Shown here: piece after piece, positions 1 through 5,833 of the stretch | Layout: the number at the start of each line of letters is the position of its first letter | How positions within the stretch are numbered: the stretch's first letter is position 1 | Assembly (NCBI GenBank): GCA_903934155.1 | Contig: CAIZMS010000322.1 | Location: 1 to 5,952, forward strand | Length of the DNA stretch: 5,952 nucleotides | Direction: 5' to 3' | Origin: an uncultured bacterium | Lineage (GTDB): Bacteria; Verrucomicrobiota; Kiritimatiellia; CAIKKV01; CAITUY01 | Position numbers and translations under genes: made by a program | Notes under the pieces: model-generated | Told to the model about the DNA's origin: nothing | Databases searched by the model: none | What the model saw: the letters and a program-made list of their open reading frames with translations, nothing else

Positions 1-949
1 CGTTCTTGGTGTAGTTGTTAAGGGGGCAGGGGGTCCGGATACCGGCCACCACGTCTTCGCCCTGGGCATTGATCAGCCAATCGCCATAGAACTTGTTATC
101 GCCGGTGGCCGGGTTCCGGGAGAAGGCCACGCCGGTCGCGGAGGTGTTGCCCATGTTGCCGAACACCATGGCTTGGACATTGACGGCGGTACCCCATGCA
201 TCCGGAATGGACTCAATGCGGCGGTACGAGATCGCGCGCTTGCCGTTCCAGCTCTTGAACACCGCGCCAACGCCGCCCCACATCTGGGCCATGGGATCAT
301 CCGGGAAGGCCTTGCCGAGCGCCTTCTTGACGCGCTCCTTGAACTTCTCGCACAGGATCTTCAGGTCATCGGCCGTCATATCGGTGTCGGACTTGTAGCC
401 CTTCTTGGCCTTGAGCTCGTGCATGATGCCTTCCAGCTGCATGCGGATCCCCTTGCCCTCGGCGGGCTCGATGCCCTCGGACTTCTCCATCACCACATCG
501 GAGTACATCATGATCAGGCGGCGGTAGGAGTCGTACACGAAGCGCTCATTGCCGGTTTTGGCAATCAGGCCGGGGATGGTCTTGGTGCACAGACCCACGT
601 TCAAGACGGTTTCCATCATGCCCGGCATGGAGGTGCGGGCGCCGGACCGGCAGGACACCAGAAGCGGATTCTGGGGATCGCCGAACTTCAGGCCCATATC
701 GGCTTCCATCTGGCGAAGCGCGACATCCACCTGCTCAGTCAGGATTTTGGGAAATCGGGATTTGTTCGCGAAGAAATCGTTGCAACAATCTGTTGAAACG
801 GTGAACCCGGCAGGAACCGGAAGGCCTAGGTGGCACATTTCGGCGAGATTTGCGCCCTTGCCGCCCAAGAGATTCTTGTCACTCGCGCCGCCCTCGGTTT
901 TTCCGGGGCCGAAACTATACACATACTTCTTACCACTATTCGATGCCAT
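1..949 (-). CDS. ppdK: Pyruvate, phosphate dikinase, N-terminal 316 residues (partial, C-terminus beyond the left edge)
   Basis: Cytoplasmic enzyme interconverting pyruvate + ATP + Pi and PEP + AMP + PPi. The frame is open from the ATG at 949 (complement) to the window edge, so only the ATP-grasp nucleotide-binding part is seen; the phosphohistidine and PEP/pyruvate domains are missing. Visible family landmarks are GGKGANLAEM (residues 29-38, with the ATP-site lysine K31), GLPVPAGFTVST (42-53), SCRSGARTSMPGMMETVLN (99-117, with the nucleotide-binding R101), YDSYRRLIMMYSDVV (around 140-155), TAVNVQAMVFGNMG, TGVAFSRNPATG and the signature NAQGEDVVAGIRTP near the edge. These align by eye along the whole length with the well-studied Clostridium symbiosum enzyme (roughly 870-900 residues in the family). 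The start is supported by AGGAG 9 nt upstream. It is divergent from tkt, so the two may share control. No frameshift or missing key residue is seen in the visible part. Confidence 0.97.
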   Translation of the reverse strand, partial: MASNSGKKYVYSFGPGKTEGGASDKNLLGGKGANLAEMCHLGLPVPAGFTVSTDCCNDFFANKSRFPKILTEQVDVALRQMEADMGLKFGDPQNPLLVSCRSGARTSMPGMMETVLNVGLCTKTIPGLIAKTGNERFVYDSYRRLIMMYSDVVMEKSEGIEPAEGKGIRMQLEGIMHELKAKKGYKSDTDMTADDLKILCEKFKERVKKALGKAFPDDPMAQMWGGVGAVFKSWNGKRAISYRRIESIPDAWGTAVNVQAMVFGNMGNTSATGVAFSRNPATGDNKFYGDWLINAQGEDVVAGIRTPCPLNNYTKN

Positions 950-958
950 TGCTACGTA

Positions 959-963
959 CTCCT
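959..963 (-). promoter_or_regulatory. Ribosome binding site of ppdK
   Basis: AGGAG on the minus strand, 9 nt before the ATG at 949. It fixes the ppdK start and shows that this organism uses canonical Shine-Dalgarno signals. Confidence 0.85.
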
Positions 964-975
964 GTTTATGTTGTA

Positions 976-997
976 TCGCGCCGTTTCTGCGGCGCGA
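976..997 (-). promoter_or_regulatory. Perfect 8-bp inverted repeat in the ppdK leader/promoter
   Basis: On the ppdK strand the arms are TCGCGCCG and CGGCGCGA around a 6-nt loop (CAGAAA). The dyad ends 12 nt before the ppdK AGGAG. It has no following T-run, so it is not a terminator. A TTGACA (complement of 1000-1005) lies just upstream and a TACAAC just downstream, but they are 24 nt apart, too far for an ordinary sigma-70 promoter. The dyad is therefore either an operator or a 5'-UTR hairpin. It mirrors the dyad in front of tkt. Confidence 0.55.
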
Positions 998-1134
998 CTT
1001 GTCAAACTGAACCCTCAAAACGGATCATGGCGAAACCGGGCGGCGTTCGAGCCGCACAAAAAAACACGCGCACGGCATAATCCGGCCACGAGAAAAGTCG
1101 TGACTGGTGTTCGCCGACCGCGAGAAATGCGGAC

Positions 1135-1162
1135 TGGACAACCGAACTTGAATCGCTACGAT
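1135..1162 (+). promoter_or_regulatory. Candidate sigma-70-type promoter for tkt-murA (weak)
   Basis: TGGACA (5 of 6 to the -35 consensus) is followed after 16 nt by TACGAT (4 of 6 to the -10 consensus), giving a leader of roughly 70 nt that would include the dyad at 1195-1216. An alternative pairing of TTGAAT (1148-1153) with the TATATG around 1175-1180 has a 21-nt spacer and looks poorer. Promoter calls by eye are unreliable. Confidence 0.25.
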
Positions 1163-1194
1163 TAACCGGCGCAATATATGGAATGCAAAGTAAC

Positions 1195-1216
1195 ATCGCA
1201 AGGCGTTTCTTGCGAT
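1195..1216 (+). promoter_or_regulatory. Perfect 8-bp inverted repeat in the tkt leader
   Basis: Arms ATCGCAAG and CTTGCGAT surround a 6-nt loop (GCGTTT). It ends 11 nt before the tkt AGGAG and has no T-run, so it is not a terminator. It is likely a 5'-UTR stem-loop (mRNA stability or translation control) or a repressor operator. Stem length, loop length and placement match the ppdK dyad, although the arm sequences differ. Confidence 0.55.
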
Positions 1217-1225
1217 AGATGAAAA

Positions 1226-1232
1226 AGAGGAG
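1226..1232 (+). promoter_or_regulatory. Ribosome binding site of tkt
   Basis: AGAGGAG, 8 nt before the GTG at 1241. This decides in favour of the GTG start over any later codon. Confidence 0.88.
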
Positions 1233-1240
1233 AATCAGTT

Positions 1241-3229
1241 GTGAGTAAATCATTGAGTCTGGCGGCAAACACCATTCGCGGTCTCGCGATGGACGGCGTT
1301 CAAAAAGCGAATTCAGGACATCCCGGCATGCCCATGGGAATGGCAGATGTGGCCGCTGTGCTCTTCCTGAAGCATCTCAATCATTGCCCCTCCCGTCCGG
1401 ATTGGGCAAACCGGGACCGGTTTTTGCTTTCGGGCGGACACGGCTCCATGCTGTTGTACAGCATGCTCCACCTGAGCGGATACGCGTTGCCTCTGGATGA
1501 ATTAAAGCAGTTCCGCCAGTGGGGCAGCAAAACCCCGGGTCACCCCGAGTACGGCCACACGGTCGGCGTGGAGGCCACCTCTGGCCCGCTGGGGCAGGGG
1601 TGCGGCATGGGAACCGGGATGGCGCTGGCCGAGCGCATGATGGCCGCCCGTTTCAATGGCGGAGTGTATACTCCGGTGGATCACCAGACTTATGTGTTCT
1701 GTGGCGATGGCGATATGATGGAGGGCATTTCGCATGAGGTGTTCTCGTTCGTCGGTCACCTTGGCTTGAACAAGCTGGTGGTTTTTTATGACAGCAATCA
1801 CATCACCATCGAGGGCGACACGGATCTGGCCTACAGCGATGATGTGCGGAAGCGCTTCGTCGGGTATAAGTGGAATGTCCTCGAAATTGACGGGCATAAT
1901 TATGAGGAAATCGACAAGGCGATTCTCGCCGCCAAGGCCGAGAAGGATCGCCCGACCCTGATCATTACTCACACGCATATCGCGCACGGATCCCCGCATT
2001 TGCATGATTCCCACAAGGCTCACGGTGAGCCGCTGGGGGTTGAAGAGATCAAGGCCACCAAGAAGGCCCTGGGTATGCCGGAAGACCAGGATTTCTATGT
2101 TCCCGATGCCGTGCGCGACCTGTTTGCTGCGCGTGCCCGAGAAATGGACTCCAAGGTTGCCGGATGGGAAGCGGATTTCAAAAAATACGCCGCTGCCCAC
2201 CCCGAGCAGGCCAAATTATGGGAGGCCTGCCTGAAGCAGGTGCTACCAGCCGACCTCGAGAAGCAAATGCCGGTCTTTGACAAACCCGAGGCCACACGCG
2301 TGTCTTCCGGAAAGGTGATGCAGAAGATTGCCAAGGCCATGCCCTGGTTCGTGGGCGGTGCGGCGGATCTGGCTCCGAGCACCAAGACGTTCCTGGACGG
2401 ATTCGCCTCGGTGTTGCCGGGTAAGTTCGAGGGGCGCAACCTGCACTTCGGTATTCGGGAACTGGGCATGTCGGCCATTCTGAACGGAATGCAACTTCAT
2501 GGCGGATTCCGCGTGTACGGCTCGACTTTCTTCGTGTTCTCGGATTACTGCCGACCCACGATCCGGGCGGCGGCGTTGATGAACCTGCCGACGGTGTATG
2601 TGTTCACCCACGACAGTTTCCATGTGGGCGAAGATGGCCCGACGCATGAACCCATCGAGCAGATCGCCAGCTGGCGCTGTATGCCCAATGTATCCGTGAT
2701 CCGGCCTGCCGATCCCACCGAGGCGGCGGCCGCCTGGCTCTCGGCCCTGAAGAATACGACCGGCCCGACCTTGCTCCTGATGACCCGCCAGAATCTGCCG
2801 GTGCTTGACCGGACGGTTTATCCGGCCGCCTCAAACCTTGAGAAGGGTGCTTACACCCTGTGGCAGAGCGGCGAGGGGACACCCGACCTGATCCTCATCG
2901 GAACCGGCTCGGAAGTGAGCCTGGCTCTGGATGCGGCGAAGGAATTGGCCAAGGAAGGCAAAAACGTGCGAGTCGTCAGCATGCCGTCCTGGGATCTGTT
3001 TGAAAAGCAGAGCGCCGACTACAAGGTGAAAGTGCTGCCGACTGACTGTAAGAAGCGGTTGGCGATTGAGGCGGGTTCATCCTTTGGATGGTCGAAGTAT
3101 GTCGGCTGCAAGGGACGCACCCTCTGCGTGGATCACTTCGGGGCCTCCGCGCCAGCCAAAACCCTCGCCGAGAAATTCGGCTACACCACCACGAATGTGG
3201 TGAAACTGGCGAGGGAAGTGTTGGGTTAA
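1241..3229 (+). CDS. tkt: Transketolase
   Basis: ThDP- and divalent-metal-dependent cytoplasmic enzyme moving two-carbon ketol units between sugar phosphates in the non-oxidative pentose phosphate pathway (or a Calvin-type cycle). The 662-residue product is full length for the family (E. coli TktA is about 663). The active-site set is intact. SGHPGMPMGMAD carries H27, SGGHGSM H67, KTPGHPE H101, and GDGDMMEG (155-162) with N186 is the ThDP/Mg site. H261 lies in HGEPLG, the catalytic glutamate E407 in GIRELGMSAI, and H469 in GEDGPTHEPIEQIA. The order is the usual one: N-terminal PP domain (about 1-320), central Pyr domain (about 345-520), C-terminal domain from about 535 with GTGSEVSLALDAA. The GTG start is set by AGAGGAG 8 nt upstream, and SKSLSLAANTIRGLAMDGVQ aligns with the usual N-terminus. 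It heads an operon with murA, whose ATG is 8 bp after the TAA. Confidence 0.98.
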   Translation: MSKSLSLAANTIRGLAMDGVQKANSGHPGMPMGMADVAAVLFLKHLNHCPSRPDWANRDRFLLSGGHGSMLLYSMLHLSGYALPLDELKQFRQWGSKTPGHPEYGHTVGVEATSGPLGQGCGMGTGMALAERMMAARFNGGVYTPVDHQTYVFCGDGDMMEGISHEVFSFVGHLGLNKLVVFYDSNHITIEGDTDLAYSDDVRKRFVGYKWNVLEIDGHNYEEIDKAILAAKAEKDRPTLIITHTHIAHGSPHLHDSHKAHGEPLGVEEIKATKKALGMPEDQDFYVPDAVRDLFAARAREMDSKVAGWEADFKKYAAAHPEQAKLWEACLKQVLPADLEKQMPVFDKPEATRVSSGKVMQKIAKAMPWFVGGAADLAPSTKTFLDGFASVLPGKFEGRNLHFGIRELGMSAILNGMQLHGGFRVYGSTFFVFSDYCRPTIRAAALMNLPTVYVFTHDSFHVGEDGPTHEPIEQIASWRCMPNVSVIRPADPTEAAAAWLSALKNTTGPTLLLMTRQNLPVLDRTVYPAASNLEKGAYTLWQSGEGTPDLILIGTGSEVSLALDAAKELAKEGKNVRVVSMPSWDLFEKQSADYKVKVLPTDCKKRLAIEAGSSFGWSKYVGCKGRTLCVDHFGASAPAKTLAEKFGYTTTNVVKLAREVLG

Positions 3230-3237
3230 CTTCACCC

Positions 3238-4512
3238 ATGGCTCGATTCATCATACATGGTGGGAAACGACTGAGCGGCACCTATGTGCCGGGCGGCAAT
3301 AAAAATGCCGTCCTGCCAATGCTGGCGGCCTGTGTTCTCACGGATCAGCCGGTGGTTCTGGAGAATGTCCCCTTGATTGAGGATGTTCGTACGATGCTGG
3401 ATCTGCTGTCCGGTATTGGGGTGGATATCGAGCGGAAGGGCCACACGGTCAGGATTTGCGCCAAGGGGCTTCGCCGCAGCAAGTTGGATCCCGAACTGTG
3501 CCGGAAAGTGCGGGCCTCTATCCTGCTGGCCGGGCCGATGGCGGCGCGACTGGGGCGAGTGACCCTCTCCCCGCCGGGTGGCGATGTGATTGGTCGACGG
3601 CGGTTGGACACTCATTTTCTGGGATTACAGGCGCTGGGGATTGATGTGGAGGGCGGAAAGAATTTTGTTTTCCGACGCAAACGTCTCGAGGGTGCCGCGA
3701 TGGTGCTGGATGAAGCGAGCGTGACCGCCACGGAAAATGTGCTCATGGCGGCTACCCTGGCCAAGGGCGAAACAACGATTTTCAATGCGGCCTGCGAACC
3801 GCATGTTACCGACCTGGCCCTGCTCCTGAATAAAATGGGGGCGCAAATTACCGGATTGGGGACGAATCGCCTGGTCATTCGCGGCGTGGAGACGCTGGGT
3901 GGGGCGACGCACACGGTGCAGCCGGATTACATCGAGATCGGAAGCTTTGTGGCCGCCGCGGCGGCCACGGGCGGCGAACTGAAAGTGGGCGGCGTGGAAG
4001 CCGAGCCCATGCTCATTATCAGTAAGACTTTCCAGAAACTCGGGATTAAACTCCAGATTGACGGAGCGTCACTGACGCTTCCCGCCCGTCAGACCCGGAG
4101 GATTGTCAGGGATTTCGGTTCCGCGATTCCCAAGATCGAGGATGGTCCCTGGCCGATGTTTCCCTCGGATCTGATGAGTGTGTTGCTGGTGGCGGCGACA
4201 CAGGCGAAGGGGCCGGTCCTGTTTTTTGAAAAGATGTTTGAGAGCCGGATGTATTTTGTGGATTACCTCATCGGCATGGGGGCGGGGATTGTCGTGTGCG
4301 ATCCGCACCGCGTCCTGGTGACGGGTCCGTCCCGCCTGCATGGGATCAGCATGGCCAGTCCGGATATCCGCGCCGGCATGGCGCTTCTCATTGCCGCGCT
4401 CTGCGCAAAGGGCGAAAGCGTCATTCACAACGCCCAGACCATTGACCGCGGCTATGAGCTCGTCGAGGAACGCCTCCAGGCCCTCGGCGCCGATATCGTA
4501 CGGGAAGAATGA
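3238..4512 (+). CDS. murA: UDP-N-acetylglucosamine 1-carboxyvinyltransferase, Asp-type active site
   Basis: Cytoplasmic enzyme that transfers enolpyruvate from PEP to UDP-GlcNAc, the first committed step of peptidoglycan synthesis. The 424 residues match the usual 417-430. Landmarks are GGNKNAVLPMLAA (19-31, with K22 and N23), VRASILLAGPMAAR (91-104), the catalytic loop PPGGDVIGRRRLD (112-124), ENVLMAATLAKGET, FPSDL with the general-acid/base D311, PDIRAGMALLIAAL and IDRGYE near the C-terminus. The catalytic-loop cysteine (Cys115 in E. coli) is Asp116 here (codon GAT 3583-3585). Enzymes with this natural change, as in Mycobacterium tuberculosis and Chlamydia, remain active and are not alkylated by fosfomycin. 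The frame stays open upstream inside tkt, but ATG 3238 gives the standard N-terminus and no usable start codon lies between. No Shine-Dalgarno precedes it, so with the 8-bp gap to tkt translational coupling is likely. The terminator at 4514 ends the unit. Confidence 0.97.
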   Translation: MARFIIHGGKRLSGTYVPGGNKNAVLPMLAACVLTDQPVVLENVPLIEDVRTMLDLLSGIGVDIERKGHTVRICAKGLRRSKLDPELCRKVRASILLAGPMAARLGRVTLSPPGGDVIGRRRLDTHFLGLQALGIDVEGGKNFVFRRKRLEGAAMVLDEASVTATENVLMAATLAKGETTIFNAACEPHVTDLALLLNKMGAQITGLGTNRLVIRGVETLGGATHTVQPDYIEIGSFVAAAAATGGELKVGGVEAEPMLIISKTFQKLGIKLQIDGASLTLPARQTRRIVRDFGSAIPKIEDGPWPMFPSDLMSVLLVAATQAKGPVLFFEKMFESRMYFVDYLIGMGAGIVVCDPHRVLVTGPSRLHGISMASPDIRAGMALLIAALCAKGESVIHNAQTIDRGYELVEERLQALGADIVREE

Positions 4513-4513
4513 T

Positions 4514-4544
4514 TCCACCAAGAAAGCTTTCTTGTGGATTTTTT
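4514..4544 (+). terminator. Intrinsic (rho-independent) terminator of tkt-murA
   Basis: It begins 2 nt after the murA stop codon. The stem is TCCA + CAAGAA (4514-4517, 4519-4524) pairing with TTCTTG + TGGA (4529-4538), with a single bulged C at 4518 and an AGCT loop; six T (4539-4544) follow. The core CAAGAAAG/CTTTCTTG (4519-4534) is a perfect 16-bp palindrome. There is no T-run on the opposite side, so it acts on plus-strand transcripts only. Confidence 0.85.
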
Positions 4545-4573
4545 ATCGCCTGTTATCGAAGCCCGTAAACTCG

Positions 4574-5833
4574 ATGATGAGAATACCTGGTGAAACAAAT
4601 AGCGCCATTGTGGGTAGCCCCAATACTGGCATTAACAATGTGAAAACATCTTCTCGTTGCGGGATCATCATGTTCGGCCTGTTCTTTGCAGTGGCCGCAA
4701 TTCTTCTTAATGCGGGATATTATTTGTCACAGGCAATGTGTCCTTTGATTCGAAGTGATGCTTGGTATTTTCTGGATGCCTTTGTCATAAAGTGGTCTGG
4801 CGAGGGGTTTCATAGTGCTGATTGTTTTGTTAAGCGAAGCATTACAGATCACGCTCAGCCGTTGAACAAAATCCTGCTTTATCTGAATTACCGGATATAC
4901 AAGTTGGACTTCGTGGTAGAAGCGCTTTGCGGGTTCGCTGGTTTATTTTTATTTGTGGGCATTGCTCTTTTCCTTTTCATTAGATCTGCCGATGTGCGGC
5001 GCCACCATTTTATTGCCTCTGCGATGTTCTTTGTATGCGCTTTGATGGCTTTGACATCCATGAATACAACGGAGTTCTATACGTGGTCGTTGGTCACCTT
5101 TGAGCTCAACTACTTCACTCTGTCTGTGATTGCTGCGCTTGCGATTTGGGCTTGTGCGAATTCGCAGAAGTGGGGCCTGAGCGTCAGCCTCGTGCTTTTG
5201 TTGGTTTGCATCATGGTTTTAAGCGGAGATACCGCTTCACTGATTGCGTGGGCAGCCATTTTCCCGTGCATTTTGTATAAAGGATGGCGCTCGCAAGGGC
5301 GTCCCCGTCGTCTCTGTTTCATTATTCTTGGTGTTGGTACGGCGATTGTTGTTTCGTATTACACAATCATTTACCTGACATCTATTCATCCGGCATCATT
5401 TTGTGTGAAAAGTCAGGCAGGGGGATTGTTGCCTGGCTTTTCTGTCGGAATCTTCATAGAGGCCTTTCGGATTGTATTCTCGTCGGCAGTAATCCATCAA
5501 ATGCACCTTTCGTTCGTCGGGAGCGCCACAGGGAGGCTGATTGAATGGCTTGTCAGTGTCGTGCTGTTTTTCTTTTACGTGCGTTTCTTTGTTGATCTGA
5601 TATTGAGCAGGATAAATTTCAGTGTTTATAAGTATTTTGTCATGTTCGTTTTGATGCACGCTTCAGTCTCTGTAGTGTTGATCATGATCGGAAGAGTGCC
5701 GGAATATGGCGTACAGTACCTGGGGCAACCGCGGTACATATTAATCTATCAGGAAATTCCGTTTGCGCTGTTATTGGACTATTCGTTGTCGAAATGTTGG
5801 CCGACTCAAACCCGAGCATGCTCAAAAAAGTAG
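4574..5833 (+). CDS. Polytopic membrane protein of unknown function, possibly cell-surface polysaccharide-related
   Basis: I do not recognise a named family. From ATG 4574 the product is 419 residues with about 8-10 hydrophobic segments: roughly 31-51, 117-136, 146-161, 173-195, 202-217, 221-235, 247-268, 288-306, 323-344, 351-373 and perhaps 389-403. The loop after the first segment is rich in conserved-looking acidic and polar residues: RSDAWYFLD (60-68) and ITDHAQPLNK (90-99). YLGQPRY (382-388) lies before the last segment. One long loop with Asp motifs after TM1 recalls GT-C glycosyltransferases and O-antigen-type membrane proteins, but that is a guess. The start is uncertain: ATG 4574, ATG 4577, GTG 4640 and ATG 4670 all lack a good ribosome site. 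The frame is open back to 4340, but that part overlaps murA and the terminator and is unlikely to be used. Sampled lines are 38-50% GC against 57-73% next door, suggesting transfer. The last 10 or so residues (about 408-419, CWPTQTRACSKK) are antisense to PAS-coding sequence, so the original C-terminus may be lost. Confidence 0.75.
   Translation: MMRIPGETNSAIVGSPNTGINNVKTSSRCGIIMFGLFFAVAAILLNAGYYLSQAMCPLIRSDAWYFLDAFVIKWSGEGFHSADCFVKRSITDHAQPLNKILLYLNYRIYKLDFVVEALCGFAGLFLFVGIALFLFIRSADVRRHHFIASAMFFVCALMALTSMNTTEFYTWSLVTFELNYFTLSVIAALAIWACANSQKWGLSVSLVLLLVCIMVLSGDTASLIAWAAIFPCILYKGWRSQGRPRRLCFIILGVGTAIVVSYYTIIYLTSIHPASFCVKSQAGGLLPGFSVGIFIEAFRIVFSSAVIHQMHLSFVGSATGRLIEWLVSVVLFFFYVRFFVDLILSRINFSVYKYFVMFVLMHASVSVVLIMIGRVPEYGVQYLGQPRYILIYQEIPFALLLDYSLSKCWPTQTRACSKK

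Larger units (their letters stand above)
950..1240. promoter_or_regulatory. Divergent ppdK/tkt regulatory region (291 bp)
   Basis: Non-coding region between two genes transcribed away from each other, so it must hold both promoters. Besides the two 8-bp dyads it contains two weaker 5-bp inverted repeats, also with 6-nt loops: GCGGC/GCCGC at 1040-1055 and CACGA/TCGTG at 1087-1102. A run of seven A follows the first of these on the plus strand, so it is not a terminator in either direction. Small open frames cross this region on both strands but show no recognisable protein and no convincing ribosome site. I see no tRNA or known riboswitch core. Confidence 0.7.

Noticed and set aside
173..796. 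207-codon open frame on the plus strand
   Set aside because: It is the antisense of ppdK. Its His/Gly/Ala-rich low-information protein and lack of ribosome site mark it as a shadow of the GC-rich gene.
1040..1102. Two 5-bp inverted repeats with 6-nt loops as further operators
   Set aside because: Stems of 5 bp arise often by chance in GC-rich DNA. They are mentioned with the intergenic region but not called as sites.
1002..1268. 88-codon minus-strand frame spanning most of the ppdK/tkt intergenic region
   Set aside because: It needs a TTG start inside tkt, has no ribosome site, would cover both promoters and the dyads, and encodes nothing recognisable.
1502..2200. 232-codon open frame on the minus strand
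   Set aside because: It is the antisense of transketolase, with no recognisable domain. The sense frame explains this region completely.
3088..3237. Upstream extension of the murA frame into tkt
   Set aside because: It adds 50 residues with no counterpart in MurA. ATG 3238 gives the standard N-terminus.
4069..4521. 150-codon minus-strand frame opposite the 3' half of murA
   Set aside because: It is a shadow of murA; the protein has no family features.
4509..4568. 19-codon frame whose ATG overlaps the murA stop (ATGA)
   Set aside because: The overlap looks like coupling, but the frame contains the whole terminator hairpin and encodes nothing recognisable. Coincidence is the simpler reading.
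4340..4573. Upstream extension of the membrane protein frame into murA
   Set aside because: It would overlap murA by about 170 bp and place the start before the terminator. The extra residues are arginine/serine-rich out-of-frame murA sequence.
4552..5796. Similar short words (GTTATCGAA near 4553 and GTTGTCGAA near 5786) as a target-site duplication around the low-GC segment
   Set aside because: Nine bases with a mismatch are expected by chance over this distance, and there are no inverted ends or transposase between them.
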